Assembly (NCBI GenBank): GCA_018881555.1
Contig: JACAXG010000024.1
Location: 7,930,298 to 7,994,297 of the forward strand
DNA length: 64,000 bases
Reading direction: 5' to 3'
Source of the DNA: Amblyornis subalaris
Taxonomy: Eukaryota > Chordata > Aves > Passeriformes > Ptilonorhynchidae
Numbering within the stretch: position 1 is the stretch's first letter; every line of letters starts with the position of its first letter. Both the position numbers and the translations under genes were made by a program. The notes beneath the pieces were generated by a model. The model saw only the letters and a list, made by a program, of their open reading frames with translations, searched no databases and was not told the origin of the DNA. Shown here piece by piece: positions 26,101-38,885 of this stretch.

Positions 26101-29100
26101 CATGAATCCCTCATGACCCAAGGCAGGAGGTGGGAATTTTGAAGGTCGGGTTGACACTTCAGGGTGTGTGGCATAGCAGAGACTTAAGAACTTGATAATG
26201 AAAACATAAAATAGTTCAATACCAAAGAGCCTTGGTGAGATCTGATGGTTTCACATAAAACAGATGTGCACTTAAATTCTTAAAACCTGCTTAAAAAGAA
26301 GCTGCTGAAGCCTAAGGTATCCCTGTTGTCTAAGCGTGTGCAGGCTGCTGGTTTTCAATACTTTGTCAGTTCCTGTATTATTATGGATTTTCTAGGAGAT
26401 GGAAGAAGTTGCCTGCATGGCAGAAAGGACATCCCACCTGGGACCTAGGGAGTGCTTGCTCAGCATGCCAGAAAAAAAAAACAACCAACAAAAAACCCCA
26501 AAAATAGATAAATCCATGCATACTTTAATATAGAAACAGTGCAAATTTAGACTTTTTCTTAGCTACAAGCAGCACATCATCTGCTCCTCCATGGCAGGAG
26601 GCATGTTGACGCTCCCCCCTCTTCTGACACCCATCAGCTCAGGTCTACACTCACTCAGATTTGCCACACCTTTGTGTTTGAGAACATCAGCCTTGTTTAG
26701 GCTAAGAAATAAAAACTGACTGGAGACGTAGGAAGTGTCTGTCCAAACACTGAAGTTTTTGCCAGAATCCTAGTGCTGAAACGAGTATCACGTAATGGTG
26801 TATTGAGCAGAAGCTGCACTGGCAGCTCATCCTGTAAGGCAGAGAAGACAAGCTTGGAGTTTGCCTTTTACTATCAGTTACCACATTTTTCCTCTTTTGC
26901 AGCACAGAGTGCTTTTGATCTGTGCAGCATTCTCCACCCTTACAAACGTACCTCTGATTAAAAAAAAAAACAGTGTGCTTCCAGGTAATTTAGAAAATGG
27001 TTTAATTTCCCTCTCCATCTTCTGCAGAAATTAACTACTCTAAAGGGATGGGGCAGGTTTTAAAAAATTTACTCAGGCTTTACAAACTAGGAGGCTCACA
27101 TGGTGACATGATTGTTTTTTAAATTTTGTTATAATTTCTTAATCCCTAGGATGCAATAGATAGTGCCACCTGTTTCACTTCTATAGATGTGACTTCCTAG
27201 TCATCACTCTCAGCAAGTTTTACAGCTTGGGACAGACAACCCCAAAAGAAAAAAGTGCCAGATCTCCCCAGTCTATCGAGAAGGGTTGAAACTCTATTTC
27301 CTGGAATGCCACGCAGGTTCAAGCCACCAGTTGATAAAGAGTCCCCATTTTGAATTGCACAAAGAACATAACTGTGCTTGGGACTGTCCTAAGCAGGTCA
27401 CACATAAATGAACCCTGTCCAGAAATTGCCTCTGAGGCAGCAGGAGTAACAGGGTGACCTGTGTGGGCATTTCAGTTTGCACCATTACTGCACTCCTGAA
27501 GTTCATCTCCTGGGTTGTCTCCAGCTACTATACCTTGGGTTATACTGCAAAGAGGTCACAGAGTAACAGCTGGATTCAACCTGGGTGAAACTAAAGCAAG
27601 ATGCATATCAAGAGGGCACTTATTATGCTTCAGCCTCACAAATGTTCAGCACTATGGACCAGACTAGACCTTTTTNGGGGGGGGAAGAACCCTCAGCCTG
27701 GAGAGCTTGTGCGTTTGTAGGAGTTGAACATCAACTCCTTATCCTCAACTTTCTTTTTCAGTCTCCAGATGTGATCCTGTTATGCTTTAGGGCTTGGTAG
27801 TGTAGACAGAGCCTACACAACTTGCTCAAGGCCATAGGGAACATCAAGGGCAGCATGACAACAAAGCTCAGCCCTCCTGTGCTGCTTCTTGAGACACGTA
27901 ACAATTACATGTACAGCTATAACCTACTGCAGCCAAACATCTGGGGCTACTTATGGCCTCAGATCAGGATGCACATCTCACCTGACACAGTCTGCAGCCA
28001 GACAAGACACCAGCCATCGGATGGGCCCATCTCTCTCATCTTCCTTTCTTTCCCACTAAAAAGAGCTTCTGTTTCCATCAATGAGCTCCACAATGACCTG
28101 GGACAATTCTGCCCACTGGCTTCTGACAAAACTTAGGCATGGTTGCTGATATCTCATGGCTAATAACAGGTCAGCAGGACAAATTCTATGAGACCAGAAG
28201 TAATACAGCTCAGTGCTGACAGTTCCTGCGTGCTGACAGGATAAGTGGCAGTATCACTTTTCAAAAGAGATTTATTGNCTGCAAGCTCAAGGTGGAGAGG
28301 CTGCAGGTCATTCATCAGTGACTTTCTCCTACTGTTTAACAAGTGACTGTTTGCTCTGCTGTTTTGGTTTTTTGTACTTATTTGAATCATATTGCCTTTG
28401 AATCTTATAAAATAATCAGCATTTCTGTTCCTCAGTCCCAGCCGAAGGGTCAATACCACAGTCAATTTGCTGCAAGTTTTACATACATAATCTCTGGTTT
28501 AAATTTAAGGATGGGCAGTGGGAAAACACAACATTACTTTCTAGCAAGTCCAGTATATTTCATTTTCATGTTCCAGTCAGTGAAGAATGGCATTAAAAAA
28601 AAATGCCCTTCTGTAAATACCTTAGCACATACTTTCTTATTTGTTATACAGCCAAATTTTGAGGAGATTAAGGGGTAGATAATAAAAAGTATTGACATAC
28701 CTAAATACCACAGATAGCTAATCTGTCTTGACTCCTATGACATTGTCACTAGGCATCTGCAGATCTTCAGGAATCTGGCCATGTGGAAAATAGCTTTGGA
28801 TCCACAGAGCCTGTCAAATATTTCTTGGGTTCCCCCCTCTCAAGAATTTCATTTTTGGTAAATAAAAAATACAGTTGATGGGATCTAACACATTTAGCAT
28901 TGTAGAAGAATCAAAAAGAAAGCGGAGGATGGGGAGAGAGACAGCAAAAGATGTTCAGTCATTAATGAAATTCTCTGGTCAAAACTAATGGCAGTGCTCC
29001 ATGGACTTCAGGAAAGCAAATCCAGCCCGTGAACTACTACTTGAAGAGAATAAAAATATCTTTTGTGGACAAGACACATATGCAGTGTAACTTCAGAGAT

Positions 29101-32100
29101 GCATACTACTCAGTTATTTCACTGTGGTGTGTTTCTGAGGCAGACCAAGGGCTGCACCTACCTGAGTGCTCTTTATTTGAGTGTGAATTCCGTTCCATGT
29201 AACAAGTTTCAGCTGCACAACAGAGCAGTTTACATCAAACCAGTGGCTTACATGATATTCCAAAGAAATGCCAAAGAGCCTGGCAGGTGCCAAAGAGCTG
29301 TAAATGGCAGGGAGGAAAACTTGTGTATGCCACTAGAATTGCCAAGGAAATGAAATAAGCAGAACATAGCTGCAGGTTGGTATTTAGCTTGTAAACAGGC
29401 TGCTTTTACAAACTCCTTCAAAAAATCTGATGTAAACTCTTCCACTGCAATTAATTACATGATTGGATTTCCTTTAGTCTCATATATGTGAGACTTGGAG
29501 CCTTGAGTGAGGCCTCTGTGGTTTAAAGGTGATTTGTTGAACTTATCTGTATCTAACAGCCCCCAACACAGCACTGTAAATTAGTCATGGCTAATTCAGT
29601 TATAGCTGTGTCTTATCTTTTTTTTTTTGCTATGACATTATCTGTAGCCCACTCATAGGGAGAAAACTACCTCTCTCACCCCAAAAGTAGTTATTTGTCA
29701 TTTTAAAGGCTTCTGACAGTTCACAGAAAGAAGGACCAAGAGCTGCAGGTGGGAGCACTGCAGGGTACTGAGGCCTTGGACTGGCTCTGCAGGATCAAAC
29801 CTTCAGGATCCTCCCAGCTTGGGATATCCCACAGCAAGAGCCAATGGAAGCCACCCTGTTAACACCCCCCAGCAACACGGGGGCAGAACCGTGGTCTCTG
29901 GAGAAGATACTTTCCCTTTTGACCTCCCCAGTAACTATTTCCACCTTGCAGTGGTCCCAGACAGTCTTTCCACTATTTCTATCAAGTTTCTGGGTTATGA
30001 ATTTAAAACGCTTCCAAAACCTCTCTTAACATTTTTATATAGCTAAAGATACATGTAAAAGACAAACTAGTTAATAACATTTCCATGTTCTCTCAAAGTA
30101 TCTACCACCCAAGGGTTCGGTACAACTTGTTTTTATTTACAAAATATCAGAATGTGGGTTTTTCAGATAACCATCTACATAGCCTCCATAGACAGAAGCA
30201 ATGGATAAAACATGAAGAGGTAAAACACTTGCCCAACGTCTCTTTGTAATGCTGTGTGCCTGATAAATCACGAACTCTTCATTAACTTCAATGGACACCA
30301 GTTTAGGCTCTTAATGTTATTGGCAGGAGACGAAATGAAAGTCAGAATGTCCTGACCCCAGTGCAGCTGCAGAGAGTAATTGTCTGATACTGCTTTAGAT
30401 CACTTGGGAACCTCCAGTCCCTGGACCTCCTTGGCTGGCCCCAGAAAAGCCCCCCAGCCCTACCACAGCTGTGAGCAAGTGGGAAGGCAGGCTGGGTACG
30501 CTGAGCCCAGCATGGAGCCTGTGCTGTGTGAGAGCAGAGGCACGAGGAGCCCTTCCCTGATGGCATTCCTCCCTCCGTAGAGTCCCACGGCTCCACTCAG
30601 CCTGCTGGATATCCCCGGATCCAAACAGCCCATGGCCACCAGTCCAGCACTGCAGCCTCTTCATTTCGCCAGGTCACACCGAACCACCATGGAAAATAAG
30701 ATGGATCAGGTGGGTGCTAGTCCCTCTTGCCAACCCCCTGCCTCCATGTTTCAGAGGAGATGGGAGTACAGAGAACAGGGGGCTGAGCTTTACAGCAGAG
30801 ACACCAGAGGGGCCCTGCTGACCAAACTCCTCATGGAACTGCTCTCCCAACAGAAAGGCTCCTGCAGAGGCAGCCTCTATATCAAGCATCCAATATGATG
30901 CACCAATGCTGAAGAGAGGATCTCCAGATCCTGCCTCAGCTGACCCTGTGTGCCTGTTCAGAGTCCTTGTGCCCCTGTCTAGGTAAGCCCATCTCTGCGG
31001 AACTCTGGTTTAGTGGCTTTCTAACGCCATCCCAGTAAGAAGTTCATCTGCAGATCTGGGAAATCTTGTGGGTTTAGGGGAAAAAAAGCAGCCCATTTTG
31101 TCAGTGCCCTTCAATGACAGCAATCTTCTAGCTACCCACATCTATCAGATAATTGCGCTTGGCCAGTCATCAAAACCAAAGTCAAGCCTCAGCCACCGGT
31201 GATATCAGTGTAACCTTTGCCTGGGAGGAGCTCGGGGAAGCCCATGTGTTCTCAGATTGCATTAATATCCCCTTCCCATCTTGCTAACATAGATACTTTC
31301 CTGCCTATTTCTGCCCATCTCACCCACACAACCACCTTCTCTGGTCTCTGTCTGACACAGAACCAGCAGCTCCACAAACACAGTGGCTTATGGGGGCAGA
31401 ACATCTCACTTCTCTTTGACTGACAGAGGCATGTGCAGCTGAAATATCCTTTCCATGTTCCCAGGTGTTCCCCATCTGAGAAACTTAAGGAGGGGGAGGT
31501 GGATAAAGGGGTCAGGTGTAAATCTTACTCAGGAGAGGGGTAAAAAAGAATTATAATCATAAACATTTAGAGAGCTCAGTAGCCAAAGGTATATGACTTG
31601 GAAGGAACCAAGTTGTTTGTATGAGTTGAAGAAACATCAGTGAAGTTAATCTCATGTATGTAATTCAAGACAAAATGAAACTCACTGTTACTAAAGAAAG
31701 CAAAGTTTACCATGACTTGTTAACTGATGGGTCAGATAAAAAAACACGTATGAGATTTAGAAGCTGTAAGTGATATCCCTGATCTGTAAGAAGTAAAGTG
31801 CATCGTAAGGCTAGAGCTAGAGAGTCCATTTTCCCTCATGTTTTTGGCAGTTGTTTTACAAAGTACTTCATCCTCTCAATATCACAGATAACCTGATGCT
31901 TCCTGGTAGGGCTGGACAAATGTTCACCAGCTCAATAGGTACAAACCTACACAATTTTTCCACTTTGGAAGAGAAAAACCACATTTTTTCCCTAATTTCT
32001 AGCTACTAGACAGCTGGCCACAGTTCAAGCACCATTTGGTACTTTCTGGCTAGCCCTAGTTAAACATATATTTGTAATTTTCAAAACCTAAGCTGTAGTT

Positions 32101-32652
32101 ACAGAGTTATGATGGTATCCATTACAGTAGTGCTTTTTTATCATGATTACAACTTCTGCTCAAAATGTTGGCAGTATTAGGGCAATTCAGCAACATGTAA
32201 TTTAACCTACCTCGCATCCAGAGTCAAGGGTGGTCGTTCTGATCGGGTCCAAGGTCACGCCATTGGGCTGGGTTCAGATAAAGTTGGTTTTGGCTTTACC
32301 AGGGCCAGCCTGAGTGGTGTAGCCTGAAATCTCTTTTACCAGCTCTCGCTCCTATCACTGTATGACCTGTACCAGATCTTACTCATGTGAGAACCATCAA
32401 ACAAAAAAGGTTATCACCATCTCAGTGATCAACTTGCAAATGTTGCCCTGTGAGCGTTGCCAGGCCAATACAGCCATCACCTGTAGTGTGATATACCATA
32501 GCTGCTTTCCTTCCATTTGATTTATTGTTTTTTTAATTTAAATGGGGTGAGTGACTCCACTTCCATCCAAGCAATACCAAAGCCAGACTTAAGCTAAGTG
32601 TGATCCTGAGGTAACTGTGCTTTGCCCTTATGGCCTCTCGAACACCATGTAA
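20121..32652. other. Intergenic DNA, middle part
   Basis: No gene recognised. The region contains short inverted repeats (for example 24373-24396), short mononucleotide runs and moderately GC-rich blocks near 24.5-24.9 and 30.4-30.9 kb. The longest open frames (about 110 codons, near 23.7 and 28.4 kb) show no family similarity or splice context. Confidence 0.55.
24373..24396. repeat. Inverted repeat, 10-bp arms with 4-nt loop
   Basis: Arm TAAATTTCTC (24373-24382), loop ATTA, and the exact reverse complement (24387-24396). It is a simple hairpin of unknown meaning in intergenic DNA. Confidence 0.9.
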
Positions 32653-33085
32653 GAATCATAGAATCTCAGAATGCCTTGGGTTGGAAGGGACCTTAAAGAT
32701 TACCCAGTTCTACCCCCTGTCATGGGCAGGAACACCTTCCACTAGACTAGGTTGCTACAAGCTTCATCTGTACCTTGAAAATTTCCAGGGATGGGGCAGC
32801 CACAGCTTCTCTGGGCAAGGGTCTGTGCCAGGGTCTCACCACCCCCACAGGGAAGAGTTTTTTTCTGATATCTAAGCTAAACCTGCTTTCTGTCTATATG
32901 AAGCCATTCCCCTTTGTCCTGTCCCTCCAAGCTCTTGTAAATAGTCTGTGTCCATCTTTCTTATGGGCTCTCTTCAGATACTGGATGGGGCAATTAGGTC
33001 ACTCTGAAGCTTCCCTTTTCCAGGCTGAACAATGCAAATTCTCTCAGCCTTTCCTTGCAGAAGATGTGCTCCAAGAATGAAGTTT
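32653..33085 (-). mobile_element. CR1 LINE 3' part
   Basis: The left edge reads AATCATAGAATCTCAGAATG, followed by GGGTTGGAAGGGACCTTAAA. It then passes through GGGATGGGGCAGCCACAGCT, a CCTTTGTCCTGTCCC block and a degraded block near TCTCTCAGCCTTTCCTTGCA. This is the reverse complement of the CR1 3' portion and is 5'-truncated at the right. Confidence 0.95.
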
Positions 33086-33504
33086 AAAAGCAGGTGGCCA
33101 AAAACGGTCCCATGGAATTGTCCATCCTGGCATGATCTGAATGTGATTCAGAGTGTCACAATAAAACATTTGGGTATGAAAGCAAATGTGCTTCTGTCTG
33201 TCTGCAGTCACCCCAGGGTGCGTTTTCTCTCTGCAGCTGTTCAAGATCTCTCTCCTGGGTCTGGTGATCATGTTTAACTTCCATTGTTCAGTTACAAATA
33301 AACACTCATTGATAGTAAAAAAGAAGAAGATGGATGCAGGGAGTGAAAATATGGAGAGGGAGAGGAGAATCCAATACAGGAAAGGGAGAGGGGAAAAAAA
33401 NCCCAATGAAATAGGATAAGGTGAAAGAAAAAAAAAGCTCATTACAGAACAGATAACACATTCTTAGCCACAGCAAGAATAAAAAATCTTTCATCAGGCT
33501 GATG

Positions 33505-33840
33505 TTTTGGAGACTCGGCGGGTGTACTTTATGTCTCTGTCTTGGAGCAGCAATTTCCAGGCAGCCTCACACCTCCCACACTCACCGCAGGCAGCGGGAG
33601 CAAAGGCACTCAAAGAGCAGAACTGATGTGGGAAGGGCTCTGGCATTCCTTGATGTGTCAGAGTGGAGAGCGCTGCTCCGGAGGGACCAGAGGGGAATTG
33701 GAGGGAGGGGCGTCCTCCACATCCTCCGCGGGGAGCCTGGGTGTCCCGCCTGGGATGGCAGGAGCTGAGGGCGCAGAAGCAGGCAGGGCGTGGGTCTGCC
33801 TGCAGGCAGGTTGGAAACCTCGGCCAGACTCGGGAGTCTG
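33505..33840. other. GC- and CpG-rich patch, unassigned
   Basis: About a dozen CpG dinucleotides occur in about 300 bp, within otherwise CpG-poor AT-rich DNA. The patch lies about 3 kb beyond the FBLN1-D stop codon in transcript direction. Open frames cross it on both strands, as expected from G+C richness, and none looks like a known protein. It could be a small promoter or enhancer island, or a young repeat insertion. Confidence 0.4.
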
Positions 33841-34172
33841 TGATATGAATCACACTCTGGTCCCTCTCACTTTCCCTAGGGGAAACAGCATTCCTGAACC
33901 CGTGGCTAGGCACGTGCTGGCCACCCTGGAGGGGCTCTGGCAGTTACATCAAAACGGTGCTCACACCAGCCTTGGCCAAGAGAGAACACTCAACTGCTTT
34001 TTTTGAGGGTGACTGACTGCAAGCCCTTGGAATGAGCATCCCTGGGAGACCTCAGCTGACATCTTTTGAACACCCAGCAAAAATCCCAGTTTAGGGAAGA
34101 GAAGGATTTTTTCTTTTGTTCCTTTCAGAGATAATGCCTTTTCCACAAATCGAAAGGCGTATGTTTAGTTAC

Positions 34173-34305
34173 CATAGAATCACAGAATATCCTGAGCTGG
34201 AAAGGACCCACATGGATCATCGAAGTCCAGCTCCTGGCCCTGCACAGGATACCCCAAGATTCACACCATGTGCCTGAGAGCGTTCCAGATGCTGCTTGAG
34301 CTCTG
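34173..34305 (-). mobile_element. CR1 LINE 3' end
   Basis: It begins CATAGAATCACAGAATATCC, then GAGCTGGAAAGGACCCACAT and a GATCATCGAAGTCCAGCTCC block. This is the reverse complement of a CR1 subfamily 3' end. The right limit is approximate. Confidence 0.93.
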
Positions 34306-35664
34306 GATGTTGAATGTACTAAAAAACAAAAGGGAAGCGTCAGCCAATAGACCCAAACTCAAACCTTGCTATAGAAAACAGATGAGAAGACAGTATCAAG
34401 ACAGTAGATCTGTCCACAGTAGAAAAAAATTGCAGACTGCTGTTATTTGCAGATTTTTATTTTCCCAAAAAGAAAAAAGAAAATTATATGAAGGAGCATC
34501 CTTATTTATTTTGATGCTACTGAATTCCAAAAGCCTTGGCTCCCATGCTGCTTGAAACCACCTCAGATTCATTTTTAAGCCCTCCAGAAGAAGTTACTCT
34601 GATGTCCTTAACATCATTTGCTTATTTGGAGATCACTGTGCAAAAAGTAGATAAAAGTGCAGATTTTCCACTGTGTTAGTATTTTCCCTGCTGTTCCTAC
34701 GAGTGGTATCGTCACAATTTACAAGCAAAAAAGGTTAAATGAACCACACCAACCACAGCCAACCATCTCTGGGCCTCCCCACAGCTAGGGCTTGGCCTTG
34801 GCACATCCAGCATCAACAAGAGGGGGTTTTCCAGGCCGGGCTTTAATGTCTTGGATTCAGCTGGACAATAAAATGCATCAAGCTGTCAGCTAAGATTATT
34901 GTCTTGTTCAAAAATAGTGTCATCTGGCAGCACATTTACCAGCGACAGCACTAAGCATGTCACCCTTTACTTCTCATTAAACAAATTTGTACCAAACTGC
35001 CTGTAAACCTGGACTTTAGCAGGAAGAACTTAGCATGAACTTTCCTTGTCTCATCTGTTAGTAGCAATTACCCCTGACTGGACACAGGCTAGACTCCACT
35101 GTGATTTCAGGGGAAGTTTGGAAAACACATGACATTAAGATGGCTCTGTTATGTGACATAGCTGATTGCAAAGGGAACTGATGCTTTGTTTAACTTCCAT
35201 GAAAGACCACCTAGCTNGGAAAGTGCATCCAAAGTGGTGAGAGCATCCTGGGGCGAGTTCCTTGTCCAGATGCACTGGGGTCAAGAGTAAGACTTGGGAG
35301 GTGAGTTGTCAAGCTCAGATGAGTAAGAAAAAGGCAATGTGGGCATGGCATGAACATCTCCATTCCTGCCCAGCCAGCGACTACATACATAGATACAATT
35401 TTCCTACACAATGTGGCTTAACACCACCACAGAATATAGAAAAGTCATGTGTCAGCATCCCNGTAAAAGCCATTTCTGGACTACTAAATCCAAGCTGTTG
35501 AAACACTGCAAGAGAGTTGCTAGAGGCTTGTGCTGACAGAAGTGTCCCTCAGAGCTCACGCTCTTGTTTTCTGCCAAAGGTGGCAACTCATATTTTCAGC
35601 AGCAACAACATCCTCACAAACCAACCCAAACCACAAACACTCATTTAAAAAATAAAGGTAGCAG

Positions 35665-35822
35665 GATCAGACTGACCATAAAGCTCATCTGGTTCTAACC
35701 CCCTGCCATGGGCAGGGACACCTTCCAGTAGATCAGATTGATTCAAGCTCTGTCCAACCTGGACTTGGACACTTCAGGGATGGGGCAGCCACAGCTTCTC
35801 TGGGCAGCCTGTTCCATGCCTA
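35665..35822 (-). mobile_element. CR1 LINE 3' fragment
   Basis: It contains AACCCCCTGCCATGGGCAGG, GACACCTTCCAGTAGATCAG and GGGATGGGGCAGCCACAGCT, then CTCTGGGCAGCCTGTTCCA. It is CR1 in reverse orientation with a diverged tail at its left edge. It lies just beyond the candidate FBLN1-D poly(A) signal. Confidence 0.92.
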
Positions 35823-36076
35823 GTGGCAATAATGACTGAGGAGGTCTGGTTTGAGTGGGGAATATGTATATAATGCATTTGCTTAAGAGAGCTGTATCAC
35901 ACAATTTTCCTGGAAAGCAGAAACCATGGCATACTTCAGAGTATTTCTCATCTGACTGTCTTTATTTCCTCATATCTTAACAAACGTAACAAACTGAAAC
36001 ACGGAGTTATTTCTTTTCTGTTCTGTAATAAAAAAGATACATTATTTTGATGCCCAGAAAATACATTAAACATTCA

Positions 36077-36082
36077 TTTATT
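36077..36082 (-). terminator. FBLN1: Candidate poly(A) signal of FBLN1 isoform D
   Basis: A canonical AATAAA on the minus strand about 900 bases after the isoform D stop codon. Variant ATTAAA hexamers occur nearer, at 36368-36373 and 36305-36310, and another AATAAA lies further on at about 35961. The true cleavage site cannot be decided from sequence. Confidence 0.35.
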
Positions 36083-36981
36083 TGTGAGCTTTCATTATAT
36101 TATTACATATGCCTTGGCTTGGTGCATAGGAAGTGTACAGTTTAACATGCTAATTTTGCTACCAATTTTAAAAAGGCATGGAGCTTTATAANAAACAGGA
36201 GATACAGGTCTGGGTTTCCCATGTATTGCTGAGTACAGGTGAGATTGGAATTTAAGAAATATGCTGTGTTCTTGTAACAGATTAATTTCAGTGAGAGGTA
36301 TTTGTTTAATTACAATCAAACATAATCTTACAATCAAATAATTAGTACCAGAAAAACCCAAGTTTTTTTTAATATGTGCAGTAGCTTGTTAGTCTCTTAC
36401 TATATCTAATTCCTTTTGCACTTCCTCTGGTAGCCGCAGCTGAATGGCAGATCTAAAATATCCAGGCTGAACTTTTCAGGAATTATTAGCAATTCTGAGG
36501 GCCTACTCAGACGACCCAAACCCAACTATTTATCACTCTGTGACAATCCTCTTCAAGGTAGTTAATACTGAGGTGACGTTATTAATCCTTACCCAACTTC
36601 TTCCATCCAAAGTCACCATATACTCATCCCAATGAACTCTGACACCTATTTTGTTCCACAGCCTCAGTCACTTGGGTTATCTGGCCAAGGAGCAATAGNT
36701 GAGATCTGCCCAAACATTTAGAAAAATTTTAAATTTCACTAGGCAGCCGAGCACTTTTACACACTACTTATTTTTACGAACAACTACATCAGGCTCACTT
36801 AATTTGCTCCACCCTATGTCTAATCAACATAATAGCTTGTTATTTGTCTTAAACTAGAAACCAAATATTAAAAAATAAAACAAAAAAGAACACTATTGGG
36901 TTTTACAAACAAGTATATGACATAATAGCTTGTGGTAATGCTTCAGGCTGGAGCACTTGCTTGTGGGGTGTAAAGGGTCCC
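36083..36981 (-). other. FBLN1: Probable 3' UTR of FBLN1 isoform D
   Basis: AT-rich sequence after the isoform D stop, with no further long open frame on the minus strand and no recognisable repeat. The extent depends on which poly(A) signal is used. Confidence 0.5.
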
Positions 36982-37121
36982 TCAGAACCAGTACTCGGAT
37001 ACGAAGATGTGGACGTTGACAATGTTACGGTGAGACACTACCCCACCCATGACGTAGTTCATCTCCAGTTTCAGGATGGCATGGAAAGGTCCAATTATGG
37101 GCCTCACCTGGCGAACTACAC
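36982..37121 (-). CDS. FBLN1: FBLN1 isoform D last coding exon
   Basis: The acceptor CTCTCCCGACAG lies immediately right of 37121. Two bases complete a Gly codon and 45 codons plus TGA (stop at 36982-36984) follow. The peptide starts [20 protein letters not shown] and ends [15 protein letters not shown]. This matches the C-terminus of human fibulin-1D as I know it ([17 protein letters not shown]..., ending VSEYWF). It is part of the fibulin-type C-terminal (FC) module of a secreted, calcium-binding extracellular-matrix and basement-membrane glycoprotein. An open frame on the opposite strand (36961-37179) is only its shadow. Confidence 0.96.
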
Positions 37122-38852
37122 CTGTCGGGAGAGAAACAGGTTGCTTAGATTAGCAGGAGAATCACCTAAGTCTGGATGAGCTACACTGCCCTTGGTGTTC
37201 AGTATAGCCTAGGGAAAAGTATTTCATCTATTGGGTCTGTAAATAGCTTGCAAAAAGGCTTGCAAAATAAGAACACAACTTTTGAATCAAAAGCACTAAA
37301 TGTTGCAAATGGCAAAAACCCCCTACATATTCTGAAATCAGTAATATTTTTTTTTACCTTTTATTTGGAGACATAAATTAAATAAGCATGCTGCGACACT
37401 GCTTTTAGATAGGGCATAAGGAGACTTCCTTGGGTCACCCAGCACATACATTGCCCTGAGGAGTACATGAGCACACCTGGGAATGCCATGCAATTCTTGG
37501 TATCTTGTTGAAAAACGCATTTCTTTTGGAACAGTAGAAACTATCTGTAATGCATCAGTAAAATCAAGCCTTCCCCTATAAACAACAGATGACAGTGATC
37601 TGTAGATCATTAGTGTGCTGTGTCATGGATGGACAATCCCACTGGACACAATAGGAATAAAGTTTAATGAGGAAAGGGGGACTATCCCTGCATCTGCTCC
37701 TTTGTCATTCCTTACACGGATGGTCGCCATTCCTTCACCAATATCAGGGTTTGATAAGGAAGGAAGCAGTAAGGGAGAAGTTGTGTCTTCCAAGGCTCCA
37801 GTCCTGTAGCTGGTTTGCCATGGAGGAGCCCCAGTACCAGGCGCAGCAGGATGGAGACTGCCAGAGTCCTCAGCGGGTGGCAGAGCAGGGCTTGTCCCAC
37901 TCCCCAGCCAGGCAGCAGGGCAGGCCAGGGACAGCCAGGTTCAAGCAGGGACCCAGATCATGGCCAGGCTCACAGGATGATGCTGGGCCAAAGTCAAACT
38001 GAAGAGGCAGCGTGTGGGGCAGGGTCCAGAAGAAGCGGACCCTCGGCTGTGATGCAGCTGGAGACCAGCCCTCTTCCAGCTCTGCTCGGGCAGGAACTGA
38101 AGCTGAAATTGGGCTCCTGGGCCCTTGGCAGCGTGTGGGAGAGGACCCTGGGGAGGCACATCTGCCTCATGAGGGGTTATCTGTGCGCCATGTGGCTACA
38201 CGGAACAGTGATACAGTTTCAGACCTACTAAAGAAAGTCAACACAGGCTTTCCTGCTGACTCCAAAGGCTCCAGATGAGGTCCTAAAGATGTTCTTACTT
38301 CTTGTTTATTTTCTAGGCCTGGTGTTACAGACAAGCAGCTACCAAACTGCTCTCAACTGAAAGGATGCCCCAAATGTCAAAGTCATGTGAAGCCAAGGTC
38401 AGCCAGCAGGCACAGGGAGCCTGGTGGGGACCCCTCTCCACAGACACCTCCTTCTGACAACAGACTGCTCTGTCAGGGTNTTGGATTCAGAAGGAAATGT
38501 ACAGTTTAAGGAAGGATGATTTAAGATGTATTCCTCCTGCGTGCTGGGGGTTGTGTTTCACAAGTGGGCAGCACACCAGTGCTGTCATGGAGTCCCAGCC
38601 GAGCTCCTACAGCCGTTCCCAATGAGAACACTGGCCTGAGATCTGATGGGAGACATAAACGTTTGCTTATGCAGGCTGTCAGCACCTTTTCCTAAGGCAA
38701 TGATGACATTACAGTTCTCTCCTGTTCAAACACTAACTAATATCTTCAGCATGCAGTGAAATTGCAAACTTCTCACCACAGTCACTTTGCCTGCCATATT
38801 TGATGAATACACTTTTTAAGCATCCTGCCCCCTACAATTTACATGCACATGC

Positions 38853-38885
38853 ATATATATATATATATATATGTATGTATATATA
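38853..38885. repeat. AT microsatellite
   Basis: Ten uninterrupted AT dinucleotides (38853-38872), followed by an imperfect GTATGTATATATA extension. Confidence 0.95.

Noticed and set aside
36961..37179. 72-codon plus-strand open frame
   Set aside because: It lies directly opposite the FBLN1 isoform D last exon, whose minus-strand peptide matches fibulin-1D; it is an antisense shadow.
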